NCBI GenBank assembly: GCA_947475545.1
Contig: CANJLL010000004.1
Span: forward strand, 1 to 64,000
Reading direction: 5' to 3'
Length of the DNA: 64,000 nt
DNA from: Chloroflexota bacterium
GTDB taxonomy: Bacteria; Chloroflexota; Limnocylindria; Limnocylindrales; CSP1-4
The notes beneath the pieces are model-generated. The model saw nothing but the letters and a program-made list of their open reading frames with translations. It made no database searches and was not told the DNA's origin. A program made the position numbers and the translations under genes. Positions within the stretch are counted from its first letter, which is position 1. Each line of letters starts with the position of its first letter. Of the stretch, positions 33,532-42,334 are shown one piece after another.

Positions 33532-36052
33532 TGTCAGATGCATCCTCAGCGGCGAGAGACGCCGCCTCATCGAGGAGGCGCTTCAATTCATCTGGGTCGT
33601 CGGCGGCCGCATTGATGCGGTGGCTATAGGTGATGAGCCGAGCAAGCCGGCGGCGATGGCGGCTCTCGCGGGTGTCAGGCGTGCCGTCGACGACCGACTG
33701 AGCCAGATTCGCGGCTCGCTCATGTTGGCCGTGCCGGCCGAACAGGTCTGCGACAGACCAGCTCCATGTGCTCCGGAAGTCTAGGTCGCGCAACGCCGCG
33801 GCCTCGAGCGCATCCCAGTTCGTCTCGAGCCAGGCAGGCGGCGCCTCCGCGAGCAGTCGCAGCAAGTCCTCCTTCTTCATCTCGTGGACGCCGAACCAAT
33901 CGCCTCCGCGATCGTCCGGCTCGAGTGCGCGGACCACCGCCGCCACCCACTCAGGGCCCTTGCGAAGCTCGTGCAGGTGCTCTAGGGCGTCCGCGGCCTC
34001 GGTGCTCGGCATGTCGTTGACGATCTTGAGCGCCAGCTCCTTGACCTGCAGTTCGAAGTCCTGGTCCTCTGCCAGCCTCAGGGCCTGCGAGAGAGCTCGC
34101 TCGACATCATCGGAGCGGAGGGCCTCGCGCTTGTAGGCAAAGGCAAAGCCGACCAGTACGTTGATCAGTTCGAGACGCTCATTCGGTTCGACCTCGACGA
34201 GGTGAAGGGCGCGGATCGCCGAGATCCTCACCCACAGGCGATCGGTGTGGACAAGGTTGCTCACGATCAGACGCTGGAGCGGCCCTGGGATCGTGATGTC
34301 GCGGCGGCTTGACGTCGCCAAGGCCCCGAACACTGCGGACCGTTCGAGCGTTTCGCCGGTCGTGAGCACGCGTGTCAGCAGCGACTCGGCCTTGGCGATG
34401 TCGTCTTCGGTCCGCATTACAGCGAGCCCGTCGAGGAGCGACTCCCTGTCGCGGTCATCGAGAGCTGCGCGGCCGGTTAGCTCGAGCAGGGGATTGATGG
34501 CATCGACGTAGCCGCCGAAGTCTCCCCTTGCCTTTCCCTGGACGGCCTTCTCGAGGTTCCGCGCAATGCCGCGGATCCGGATCTTCTCGTTGTCCCACTC
34601 GAGGAAGGCCAGCATCGGTGACCCATCAGGCGGGCGACGACCTTCTGCGTCACGAATCTTGACGTTCCAAAATCGAAGAAGATCGATCAGCTCATCAACC
34701 GGGACGCCGACTGTAGGCCCGTGGTCGTCCGTTAGGTGTGAGAGGGTCTCGGAGACCTGCGCGAGAAGCCCAGCTGGCCGATCCTCGTGCAGGATGGCGA
34801 CCGCACGTCGTTCGATCAGGGCGATAATCTCATCCGGCACGCCGCCTCTGAACCTCGTCGGGGCCGCGTGCCAGTAACACTTCCACAGGGCTCGACCTTC
34901 GCGCTCTCCGGCCCTCGTCATGCGCGCGGCGATCGCGTCGTCTGTCGACGGGTCGGCAATAAGGACGTCCGCCACGACGTCCGCGGCAGTCGAGGCGGCG
35001 AAGGGGTCACCGTGGTATCGGCTGCCATCCGGCATCTTCACGCAGTCGAGCAGCGCGGGGAGTAGCAATGGGCCCGATCCGGCTCGACTTCGCACGAGGT
35101 GCCGTGCGGCATGCGCCCCGACTGTCCGCGCTGCCGCCTCCTCGTGGCGGAGGACGAGGCCGAGCGCGTCGGCGGCGCCGGTTGGGTCGACATCAAAGAA
35201 GCGGAGCAAAGCCGCCGGCTTCTCGCCCGTCCAGTCACTGCCATGGAAGCTGAACGTCCCGGCGGCCAGCGTGATGATGCCGAGCCGGACAGATTGATCC
35301 GGTGGAATGGTCGTGGCGTGCGCCGCGACGACCTCTCCGCCGACCTTGGAAGCGATCCCAGTCGCAACGGCGGAAAAGGCAAGCGGCATGACGGTGTCCA
35401 GCGCGGGGCGGCCAGAGAGCTCGAACACCTTGAAGACAACCTCGAGAAGAGCGCCGCGCCTGATGGCGATGGCCTCGCCAGCGAGATGCTGCAGGAGCGG
35501 ATCAGGGAGATCCTGCGGTGAGAGCTCAGCCGTCTTGAGGAGCAGGGCCTCTGCCTCGGCGTCGGAGGTCTCAGCGTCAATCCGATCGACGAGGTCAAGA
35601 AGGCCCTGGACGGCAGGATCAGGCGCACCAACCAAGAACCGCCTGTTTCTCGCTCGCTCCTGGCGGCGCTCGGCATCGACTCGGCGCTGCTCCTCGGCCT
35701 GCCTGGCCGCTTCGTTTCGCTGGGCGATTACCTCATCGGCCCACGTGCCCAGATTGGGGGTTCGACCCGTTGGCTTGTGATGCGGACAGCCAACGCAGTT
35801 CGCGGCGTAGAACTCGACCGCCGTGTCCTTGAGCACCATGCCGTAGGTGCGTGGGTGATTGGCGAAATCGCACCGGAGGCTGCCGCCGCTGATCGGCAGG
35901 CCGGTCGCTTGCTCGATCAGGCCGATCCCCAGAGGGCCCTTGTCGAGACCGACGTGCTCGCACCATGCGGCTGCGAGCTCGATGACCTGAAGGTTCTCCA
36001 CGCCGATCGCCGTCGCCCGATCGATGTCTTCCTGAATTTCGTCTTGATCCAC
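33524..36052 (-). CDS. Large helical-repeat (HEAT-like) protein of unknown function
   Basis: An 842-aa protein. The N-terminal 100 residues carry a Cys/His site (LRCDFANHPRTYG and NCVGCPHH). A charged coiled-coil-like stretch follows (EAARQAEEQRRVDAERRQER, about 115-145). The rest is alpha-helical with repeated LLxxL-type helices that recall HEAT/ARM scaffolds, for example WVRISAIRALHLVEVEPNER and WVAAVVRALEPDD. No enzyme motif is seen. It overlaps the nuclease-like gene by 8 bases, so the two are made together. It could be a sensor or adaptor for the nuclease. No known family is claimed. Confidence 0.7.
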   Translation of the reverse strand: MDQDEIQEDIDRATAIGVENLQVIELAAAWCEHVGLDKGPLGIGLIEQATGLPISGGSLRCDFANHPRTYGMVLKDTAVEFYAANCVGCPHHKPTGRTPNLGTWADEVIAQRNEAARQAEEQRRVDAERRQERARNRRFLVGAPDPAVQGLLDLVDRIDAETSDAEAEALLLKTAELSPQDLPDPLLQHLAGEAIAIRRGALLEVVFKVFELSGRPALDTVMPLAFSAVATGIASKVGGEVVAAHATTIPPDQSVRLGIITLAAGTFSFHGSDWTGEKPAALLRFFDVDPTGAADALGLVLRHEEAAARTVGAHAARHLVRSRAGSGPLLLPALLDCVKMPDGSRYHGDPFAASTAADVVADVLIADPSTDDAIAARMTRAGEREGRALWKCYWHAAPTRFRGGVPDEIIALIERRAVAILHEDRPAGLLAQVSETLSHLTDDHGPTVGVPVDELIDLLRFWNVKIRDAEGRRPPDGSPMLAFLEWDNEKIRIRGIARNLEKAVQGKARGDFGGYVDAINPLLELTGRAALDDRDRESLLDGLAVMRTEDDIAKAESLLTRVLTTGETLERSAVFGALATSSRRDITIPGPLQRLIVSNLVHTDRLWVRISAIRALHLVEVEPNERLELINVLVGFAFAYKREALRSDDVERALSQALRLAEDQDFELQVKELALKIVNDMPSTEAADALEHLHELRKGPEWVAAVVRALEPDDRGGDWFGVHEMKKEDLLRLLAEAPPAWLETNWDALEAAALRDLDFRSTWSWSVADLFGRHGQHERAANLAQSVVDGTPDTRESRHRRRLARLITYSHRINAAADDPDELKRLLDEAASLAAEDASDNA

Positions 36053-36574
36053 TGCTAGTGCCCTAACTGGCTCGAAGCGCCGCTCGGAGAGGCCCCATCT
36101 CGGCGCAGTGCGTCGGCGTTGGCCAGCTAGGCGGCTGTTTCATCACCTTCCAACTCGCCCCGCGATCGCCGATGTCCCGTCGTTCGAGGAGCCGGCTGAG
36201 TAGACAAATCCCGTCCAACCCAGTGCAAAGAATAGGGCCACGCCAGAGCCCCAATTGGCTGACCCAGGGGGCGCGGCTTGAGCGACCAGTTTGAGGAGAA
36301 TCGTAGCCTTGGGCCGATGATGGGCGGGCGCGATAAGGCCTGGGTAGCCACGCGTGTTCCAGTGCCGCTCCCGAAACCGCAGCGGTCGAGAAGGGCCTCC
36401 TCATGATCGCCCCGGCAACGGGGCCGTGTGGAGCGCGAAACCGGACGGTCTTCGGGGGATCCCTTTTCGGGATGGGTCGCGGCCACAGGGGAGCGATTGG
36501 CTCGACTCGGCTCGCGGTCCACCTGGCGCGTCGGGTTGGCCCGGCTCAAGAGGTATCCCCCGCCCTACACCTTG
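36053..36574. other. Gene-free stretch between virB4 and the cargo pair
   Basis: No convincing gene in 522 bases. It must contain the promoter of the leftward HEAT-like gene and the end of the main transfer operon. A small dyad at 36459-36473 (atccc-ttttc-gggat) could help terminate the virB4 transcript. At about 36139-36155 a W-K-V-M-x-Q-P coding echo of VirB4 is visible on the minus strand but does not extend. Confidence 0.4.
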
Positions 36575-38758
36575 TCAGCCCTGACCGACGAGGTCGGCTG
36601 GACGGGTCGTGAGCATCGCGTATTCGCGCCGCGACACGATCGCTTCGAAGCTGACATGGCTGCGCCCGACGAAGAGGAGCCCTTCGCCGGGCCGGGCATG
36701 GACAAGGGTCCGTCGCTCGGCGGGCGTGAGATCGAAGTAGCGGGTGAGGGCGTCGGCACCCTCGGGCGTCTGACCGAGCAGGACCCGCAGGTCGCACTGC
36801 TTGACGATCGCCTCGCCGAAGTCCGAGCGCAGGAACTCGACGATGTCCTGGGTCGCGAGTTGGATGCCGGCATGGTAGTGGCGGGCCGAGCGGGCGAGCT
36901 CCTCGATGAAGTCGGCCCCGGACGGCTGGCGCATCACCTTCCAGGCCTCGTCGATGACGACGAGCTTCGGGGCGAGGTCGGCCCGGACGGCATCCCAGAG
37001 GAGACCGAGCGCGGCCAGCTGGGCGATGTCGCGGACCTCCGGATCGCCGATCCCGGCGAGTCCGACGATGAGGACGCGCCGGTCGAGCGGGAGCGCCTCG
37101 TCGGCCGTGAACAGGCTGGCCAGCGACCCGGTCGCCCAGCGTTCGAGCCGCCGGGCAAGCGGTGCCCCGCCGGGCGTGTCCGCGAGCCGCTCGACGAGTG
37201 TCGCGAGCGTCGGCGGACGGCGGCCGTGGGTCGCGGGGTCGGGCCCGATGCCGGCGGCGTCGTAGGCCGCCCGCAGCGCCCGATCGAGGGCGGGCCGTTC
37301 GTCACGTGACAGCCCGCCGGCCATCGCCCCGACGAGACGGCTGAGCATCGCGAGCTTCGCGCTGAGGGCCGCCTCCGCCGTGCCGGCCACGAGGGCGAAC
37401 GGGTTGAGGCCGCCACCCGCACCGAGCTCGACGTACGTCCCGCCGAGTGCGTCCGCGAGCCGCCGGTAGTCGCCCAGCGGATCGACCGCGAGGACGCGGA
37501 TGCCGCGGACGAAGCAGCGGGTCATCTCGGCGCCCGTCAACATCGTCTTGCCGGTGCCGGTCTGGCCAAGGACAATCGCGTTGTGACTCGCGTGGGCGAA
37601 CCGATCGAGGACGATCGGCGCGCCGGTCGTCCGGGAGCGGCCGTACAGGTGGCCTGCGGGTTCGTATAGGTCCGACGCGGTGTTGAGCAGGCTCGCCGCG
37701 AGGCTGGCCGAGTCGAGGTTCCGCTCGGCGATCGGGCGGGCGGCCGGGCCGGGCAGCGCCGCCCCCCAGGCATCGCCGACGCGGAATGTCGCGGACTCGA
37801 CGTCGAGGTCGAGGCTCCGGGCCGCGAGCCGCAAGGCCTCGATCCGCTCGTGGAGCGTGGCGTGGTCGGGCGCCTCGAGGAGCAGCACGGTGTCGACGAG
37901 GTAGATCCGCCCGGCGCCGGCATGGACCGTCCGCCGTGCCCCGGTGGCCATCTCGGACACGCGCTCGCGCTCGACGTCGGCGAGCTCGCCGCGCTCGGCG
38001 GCCAGCCGCTCGGCCGCCCGGACCTGGCGGAGCCGCACGGTCAGGAAGGTCATCGCCTCGGGGCGCGACAGCGGCCGGACCCGCATCGAGACGGCGCTGA
38101 GCCCCGGGGTTCCGAGGAGCCCGCTGAGCCAACCGGGCGCCACCTCGGCCGGCCAGCGCCGGGAGAACGACAGCCCCGCGATGAGGCCCCTGCCGGCCGC
38201 GAGCTGGGCGCCGAGCCGGTATGGCGTGCCGACCCGGGCGAGCTCGGACCAGCGCTCGGCGAGCTCGTCGGACGGCACCTCGCGCAGCGGGATCCCGCGC
38301 TCCTCGGCGACCCGGGCAGCCGTGACGAGCACGCGGCGCAGCTCCGGCTCGGTCGTCCCATCGAGGAGCAGGTACGTCCGGCGGAGCGGCCGGCGGGCGG
38401 CCGCGGACAGCTCGCGATAGAGGGCCGCGTAGGCGGAGAAGGCGCCCGCTGCCCGTCGCCCGTCGACCCGCTCCTCGACGAGCGCGAGATGCTCATCGGG
38501 CGGTCGGTCGGTCGGCACCGACAGGAGCTGGAAGGCGCGCGGAATCGCGTCGTACAGGGCCGCCAGCCCCTCGAGGGCGGCCTCGCGCTCCGCCTCCGCC
38601 ATGAGTTCGAGATGGACCGGGGCGAGCTCGAACCCGCCGATCAGTCGGTCACCGCTCCGGAAGCCGGCAGCCGTGCGTTCCGCCCGTGGCCACGGCGCAT
38701 CCACAACGGGTTCTCGAGCTGGGCGATGGCCGAGGCTGGACAGCGACAGCGGCCTCAT
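36575..38758 (-). CDS. VirB4-like conjugation ATPase
   Basis: A 727-aa ATPase from ATG 38758, overlapping the CpaB gene by 4 bases. The N-terminal half (about 1-380) is the usual poorly conserved VirB4/TraC-type domain (SFSRRWPAEVAPGWLSGLLG). Walker A is GQTGTGKT (about 399); Walker B is LVVIDEAWKVM (about 604), followed by LATQDIVEFL and FVGRSHVSFEAIVSRREYAM. It should power assembly or substrate transfer of the envelope channel. Its last 17 codons are echoed in the mini-ORF at 31708-31833. Confidence 0.9.
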   Translation of the reverse strand: MRPLSLSSLGHRPAREPVVDAPWPRAERTAAGFRSGDRLIGGFELAPVHLELMAEAEREAALEGLAALYDAIPRAFQLLSVPTDRPPDEHLALVEERVDGRRAAGAFSAYAALYRELSAAARRPLRRTYLLLDGTTEPELRRVLVTAARVAEERGIPLREVPSDELAERWSELARVGTPYRLGAQLAAGRGLIAGLSFSRRWPAEVAPGWLSGLLGTPGLSAVSMRVRPLSRPEAMTFLTVRLRQVRAAERLAAERGELADVERERVSEMATGARRTVHAGAGRIYLVDTVLLLEAPDHATLHERIEALRLAARSLDLDVESATFRVGDAWGAALPGPAARPIAERNLDSASLAASLLNTASDLYEPAGHLYGRSRTTGAPIVLDRFAHASHNAIVLGQTGTGKTMLTGAEMTRCFVRGIRVLAVDPLGDYRRLADALGGTYVELGAGGGLNPFALVAGTAEAALSAKLAMLSRLVGAMAGGLSRDERPALDRALRAAYDAAGIGPDPATHGRRPPTLATLVERLADTPGGAPLARRLERWATGSLASLFTADEALPLDRRVLIVGLAGIGDPEVRDIAQLAALGLLWDAVRADLAPKLVVIDEAWKVMRQPSGADFIEELARSARHYHAGIQLATQDIVEFLRSDFGEAIVKQCDLRVLLGQTPEGADALTRYFDLTPAERRTLVHARPGEGLLFVGRSHVSFEAIVSRREYAMLTTRPADLVGQG

Positions 38759-39447
38759 GGGGTCGCGGCCGCTGGAGCCTGCGGGCTGAGCGCGAGATAG
38801 AAGGTCGAGGACAGCGCCGCCGCTGCGAAGTCGACCACCCGATCCTGCGCGATCGCGACGACGACGCTGCCGAGCTTCGGCACGACGAGCGGCTGCGAGC
38901 CGCCGCCGGTGTTCGGGTCGGTCAGGGTGTGCCCATCGGCAGTGCGGAGGGCAAGCACGGTCAGCCCCTGGCCGAGGACGACCGGGGTGGGGGCCGCTGC
39001 CCCCAACAGCGCCTGGGTCTTGAGCGAATTCGGGACGGCGACGACGTCGACCCGGGCGCCGGGCGAAAGCGCGGCCCCGACCGCCTCGGATGGTTCGACC
39101 GGGAGCGCGAAGGCGACCTGCCCCGGACCGAGTGGCGCCCCGAAGCCGAACGCGCGCTGGCCCGGCGTTCGCTCGAGCGCCCGGCCATCGACGTCCTGCC
39201 CGGAAAGGATCGGCAGCGCCGCGTACCAGCCGACGACATCGTCGAGCGAGCGGACCGTGGTCGCCGCGGGATCGAGCGAGCCGACCCGGACGATCTCGAC
39301 CATGTCGGCCGTGATCGGCGTCAGCACCGGGATGTCGACCATGGCCCGGATGATCGCGGTCCGCGGCTGGGCGACGTAGTAGAGGCCCGCGGCGAGCACA
39401 CTCGCGACGAGAAAGACGATGACGTAGGCCGTTCGTCGAGCGCGCAT
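38755..39447 (-). CDS. SAF-domain pilus assembly protein (CpaB/RcpC-like)
   Basis: A 230-aa exported protein. Start ATG 39447 follows a ggggag site. One N-terminal helix (AYVIVFLVASVLAAGLYYVA) precedes a SAF domain (AMVDIPVLTPITADMVEIV, PILSGQDVDGRAL) and an RcpC-like region (VEPSEAVGAALSPGARVDVVAV). CpaB/RcpC proteins belong to Tad pilus systems. The gene is wedged between the PKD-like exported protein and VirB4, showing the mixed Tad/type IV secretion make-up of this cluster. Confidence 0.85.
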   Translation of the reverse strand: MRARRTAYVIVFLVASVLAAGLYYVAQPRTAIIRAMVDIPVLTPITADMVEIVRVGSLDPAATTVRSLDDVVGWYAALPILSGQDVDGRALERTPGQRAFGFGAPLGPGQVAFALPVEPSEAVGAALSPGARVDVVAVPNSLKTQALLGAAAPTPVVLGQGLTVLALRTADGHTLTDPNTGGGSQPLVVPKLGSVVVAIAQDRVVDFAAAALSSTFYLALSPQAPAAATP

Positions 39448-39464
39448 TCCGCTCCCCTCCCCTG

Positions 39465-40664
39465 TCAGTGCGTGACGGCCGAGTAGACGACGCTGACCGA
39501 CACGGCGCCGCTGACCTCCGAGGTCCGGACGGTGCCGTCGGCATACGTCGTCTCGAGCTCGAGCACGAGCCGAACCGGATAGGCCGCCTGGCCGGCCAGC
39601 GGCGTGTTCCACTGGATCCGGACGGGTGCATCCGCCGGATAGGTGTCAGCGCTCGTCGCGTCCGACGCGTCGTTGACGCCGCCCTCGTAGCGATAGGCGA
39701 CGAGCCGGGTGGTGGCGCCGCCGATGACGAGGCCGCCCGAGCGCATGAATCCTTCCCGCTCGATGATCGGGCGGACGTAGAGCGCGCAGGGCAGGCCGCG
39801 CGGCCACCAGAGCGCGGCGTGGCCGACAGCATCCGGAGGAACGAGCGTGCCGTCCGGGAGCGTGCCTGACGGGCTGCCGCCGACGGTGACGACCGGCGCC
39901 ACGTACTCGATCGGCAGGGCGCTCACACCGGACGCGCGGTTGCTGATGTCGAGGGCGAATGGGACCGTCTGCTCGGCGGGAGCCCCGTCGGGCGTGAAGA
40001 AGGCGCCGTAGGCCCGGCCCGTGACGTGCGCCCTGACGACGACGTCGAACGCACCCGGGCCGTACGTGTGCGTCGTCGTGAGCCGAGTGCCGGAGCCCGG
40101 GAACGTCGCCCGGGTGCCGTCGCCGAAGTCCACCGTCCAGCGCTCGACCTGGACGGAGTCATGGATCACGTAGGCCGAGATGACGTCGCCGAGCGCGTCG
40201 AGCCAGCCGGCGGTCAGCCGGGCGGTCACCGTTCGGGCCGTTCCGGCGGGGGCGACGACCGGGTCGACCGACACGGCCAGATAGAGGTCCGCCACCCCGG
40301 CCGTTTGCCGCTCGATCCCGATCCCCGGGGTGGTCTGGCTGGTGATCACCATGATCGGGGTCAGGAGGTTCACGATGCTGTCGTCGGAGCGGTTGTGGAT
40401 GTAGACCCACCACTCGGTCCGGAGCGGGTTCGTCAGGATCGTCGCGCCCCACCGCCACTCCGAGTAATACGTGGTCCGGATCTCCTGGGTCGTGCTCGCC
40501 GGCGGAGCCCACTCCCCGCTCGCCTCAACACCGATATACCCGTGTCCGGTGTCTGAAGACCAGGTGGCCACGGTCACGCCGACCCCGGGGTCATAGGCAC
40601 GTGTCGGCGGCGGCCACAGCAGGGCCGCGGCTATGACGAGCGGGATGAAGATCAGCCGGCGCAC
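39465..40664 (-). CDS. Secreted protein with PKD-like domain
   Basis: A 399-aa exported protein from GTG 40664 after gaggt, with a signal peptide (LIFIPLVIAAALLWPPPTRA). The middle has a PKD-like signature: WTVDFGDGTRATFPGSG and THTYGPGAFDVVVRAHV. The rest is beta-rich with many Trp and Tyr (TYYSEWRWGATILTNPLRTE), as in cell-surface adhesive proteins. It may decorate the pilus or the mating channel. I do not recognise a named family beyond the PKD part. Confidence 0.75.
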   Translation of the reverse strand: MRRLIFIPLVIAAALLWPPPTRAYDPGVGVTVATWSSDTGHGYIGVEASGEWAPPASTTQEIRTTYYSEWRWGATILTNPLRTEWWVYIHNRSDDSIVNLLTPIMVITSQTTPGIGIERQTAGVADLYLAVSVDPVVAPAGTARTVTARLTAGWLDALGDVISAYVIHDSVQVERWTVDFGDGTRATFPGSGTRLTTTHTYGPGAFDVVVRAHVTGRAYGAFFTPDGAPAEQTVPFALDISNRASGVSALPIEYVAPVVTVGGSPSGTLPDGTLVPPDAVGHAALWWPRGLPCALYVRPIIEREGFMRSGGLVIGGATTRLVAYRYEGGVNDASDATSADTYPADAPVRIQWNTPLAGQAAYPVRLVLELETTYADGTVRTSEVSGAVSVSVVYSAVTH

Positions 40665-40668
40665 GGCG

Positions 40669-41208
40669 CTACCTCGACTCGTACCGCTCGACGAGCCAGC
40701 GGCCATCCACCTGCCGAAGCTCGACGGTAACGTGCGAGACAGGCAGGACGACGGGGCTCTCGAGCGGCTGACCCGTCGTGAAGTCGATGTCATAGCCGCC
40801 CGCGGTGTAGTCAAGGGTCACGGAAGCTGTCGTCCCGGACGGACTGACCACCAACTGCTCCAGTCGTTGGGTGGTCGTCACCGATGCCTTGCCGAGCGCC
40901 TTCTGCCCTTCGAGGAAGCCGAACACCGTCAGGTAGGCCGAGGAGTCCTTCCCGGTCACGAACGGCACGACGACCGTGGCATCGTCGGTTTGTCGGGCGC
41001 GCGCGAACGCCGCGAAGAACGCCCGCGTCGCACTCTCCGGTGTCGATCCCGGATCGGTCGGACTCGGGCTGGCACTCGCCGGCACCCGACTCGGTGAGCT
41101 GCCGGGCGTGACGCCGCCGGCCAGGAGGATCGCCCCCACGACGAGCCCGGCGATCGCCAGGCTCGCGAGCGCCACGAGGGGGAGCCGGTACCGTTCGGCG
41201 ATCGCCAT
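40669..41208 (-). CDS. Membrane-anchored NTF2-like protein of the transfer cluster
   Basis: A 179-aa protein with one N-terminal helix (VALASLAIAGLVVGAILLAGG), a Ser/Pro-rich linker and an extracytoplasmic domain. That domain begins ATRAFFAAFARARQTDDATVVVPFV and ends VTVELRQVDGRWLVERYE, the helix-then-sheet order of NTF2-like folds. Related folds occur in VirB8/TcpC conjugation proteins, so a channel-scaffold role is possible. The fold call is from pattern only. Confidence 0.65.
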   Translation of the reverse strand: MAIAERYRLPLVALASLAIAGLVVGAILLAGGVTPGSSPSRVPASASPSPTDPGSTPESATRAFFAAFARARQTDDATVVVPFVTGKDSSAYLTVFGFLEGQKALGKASVTTTQRLEQLVVSPSGTTASVTLDYTAGGYDIDFTTGQPLESPVVLPVSHVTVELRQVDGRWLVERYESR

Positions 41209-41210
41209 GG

Positions 41211-41702
41211 TCAGGTCCTCGCCGCCGCGGAGCCGGTCATCATGAGCGTGACCACGGGCAAGAGCCCCACGAAGCCGAGGAGCGGGATCCGCGCCGGGAC
41301 GGCGACCCGGATGCTCACCGTCGGCGCATCGATCGGCGCACCGGTGATCGGGTCGGTCCCCGGCCCGTTCGTGATGGCGATCTCGGCCCCCGCGGCGATC
41401 TGTGCCGGTGACGCGGCGAGGAGGTCGCTCGTCGCGGCGAGATTGCGAGCGAGGTACTCGCGGGCCAGCGCGTCGGCCTGCGACTCGACGAGGCTGGGCG
41501 GCCCGCCTGCAACGAGCGCCGGCAGATCCAGCGCCTGGGTAGCCGTGAGCGCGGCCATGTCGATCTGCGCCCGGAGCCTGGTGCGCAGGACCTCGAGCGA
41601 GCCCACGGCGAGGACGAGCGCGAGGACGAGCGTCAGGAGCGGGAACAGGACGACGGCGTAGACGGCGACCTGGCCGCGCTCGCCCAGGCGATCAGCGTTC
41701 AA
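41211..41702 (-). CDS. TadE/TadG-like pilus assembly protein
   Basis: A 163-aa protein from TTG 41702, which overlaps the upstream stop by 4 bases (TTGA). The N-terminus ERGQVAVYAVVLFPLLTLVLALVLAVGSLEV is the TadG-like single helix. An extracytoplasmic domain with few features follows, then a second hydrophobic segment at the end (IPLLGFVGLLPVVTLMMTGSA). TadG-like proteins are minor pseudopilin-like parts of Tad systems. Confidence 0.72.
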   Translation of the reverse strand: MNADRLGERGQVAVYAVVLFPLLTLVLALVLAVGSLEVLRTRLRAQIDMAALTATQALDLPALVAGGPPSLVESQADALAREYLARNLAATSDLLAASPAQIAAGAEIAITNGPGTDPITGAPIDAPTVSIRVAVPARIPLLGFVGLLPVVTLMMTGSAAART

Positions 41703-42124
41703 TGGGTCACCTCGCTGCGCGTGACGAACTCGGCGCTCAACGGCACCGACCAGGTCCCGATGAACGGGATGGACGCCTCCTCGCCGATCTCGACCCGGAC
41801 CCGGATCGGGTCGCCCCAGGCGGCGATAGCAGGGTCGATCGTCACCCGGGCGCGGGCCGGATCGATCCCGCCGTCGCGGAGCTCGCCGGCGATCCGCGCC
41901 CGCACCGTCGCGGTGTCGGCGCCGGCGACGGCCGCCTGGCGGGCGCCGGCCGCGGCCGCGGCATCGAGCACGAGCCGGGTGTGCTCGAGCCGCCCGAAGA
42001 TGACGACCGAGAGGAGGATCGGCACGAGGACGAGGGGCACGACGAGGACGGCCTCGAGGGTCGCCACGCCCCATTCGCTGCGGCGGTCGGTCCGCGGCGG
42101 CCGATCCGCCCAACGGCGGCCCAT
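41699..42124 (-). CDS. TadE-like minor pseudopilin
   Basis: A 141-aa protein from ATG 42124. The N-terminal stretch EWGVATLEAVLVVPLVLVPIL matches the type IVb pseudopilin pattern, with cleavage after Gly and Glu at mature position 5. A soluble beta-rich domain of about 90 residues follows (ARVTIDPAIAAWGDPIRVRVEIG). It lies directly after the Flp pilin gene, overlapping by one base, as in Tad loci. Confidence 0.82.
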   Translation of the reverse strand: MGRRWADRPPRTDRRSEWGVATLEAVLVVPLVLVPILLSVVIFGRLEHTRLVLDAAAAAGARQAAVAGADTATVRARIAGELRDGGIDPARARVTIDPAIAAWGDPIRVRVEIGEEASIPFIGTWSVPLSAEFVTRSEVTH

Positions 42125-42315
42125 CAGGCGAGCAGCTGCCCGACGAGCTGGCCGATCTTCGTGGCGAGCCCGTTGTTCCAGGCCAGGATCGCCGCCGCGA
42201 GGACGACGAGGATGATCCCGGCCCCGATGACGTATTCGAGCGTTGTCAAGCCGCGTTCGTCGGCCCGGATTGCCGACCAGATCCGCCGAAGCTCGGCGTT
42301 GATGCGATGGATCAC
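42124..42315 (-). CDS. flp: Flp-type (type IVb) pilin
   Basis: A 63-aa prepilin from GTG 42315 after a strong gggaggt site. A charged leader (ELRRIWSAIRADERG) is followed by G/LTTLEY, the exact Flp prepilin site with Glu5-Tyr6, then a helix VIGAGIILVVLAAAILAWNN. It should be cleaved by a TadV-like peptidase; none is visible in the window, so a chromosomal one must be used. It is the structural subunit of the predicted Tad-like filament. Confidence 0.88.
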   Translation of the reverse strand: MIHRINAELRRIWSAIRADERGLTTLEYVIGAGIILVVLAAAILAWNNGLATKIGQLVGQLLA

Positions 42316-42334
42316 GGTGCACCTCCCATGCGTG

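Noticed and set aside
36130-36170. An internal virB4 fragment upstream of the cargo (W-K-V-M-x-Q-P on the minus strand).
   Set aside because: Only about 12 consecutive bases match and the flanks do not align with virB4, so chance cannot be excluded.
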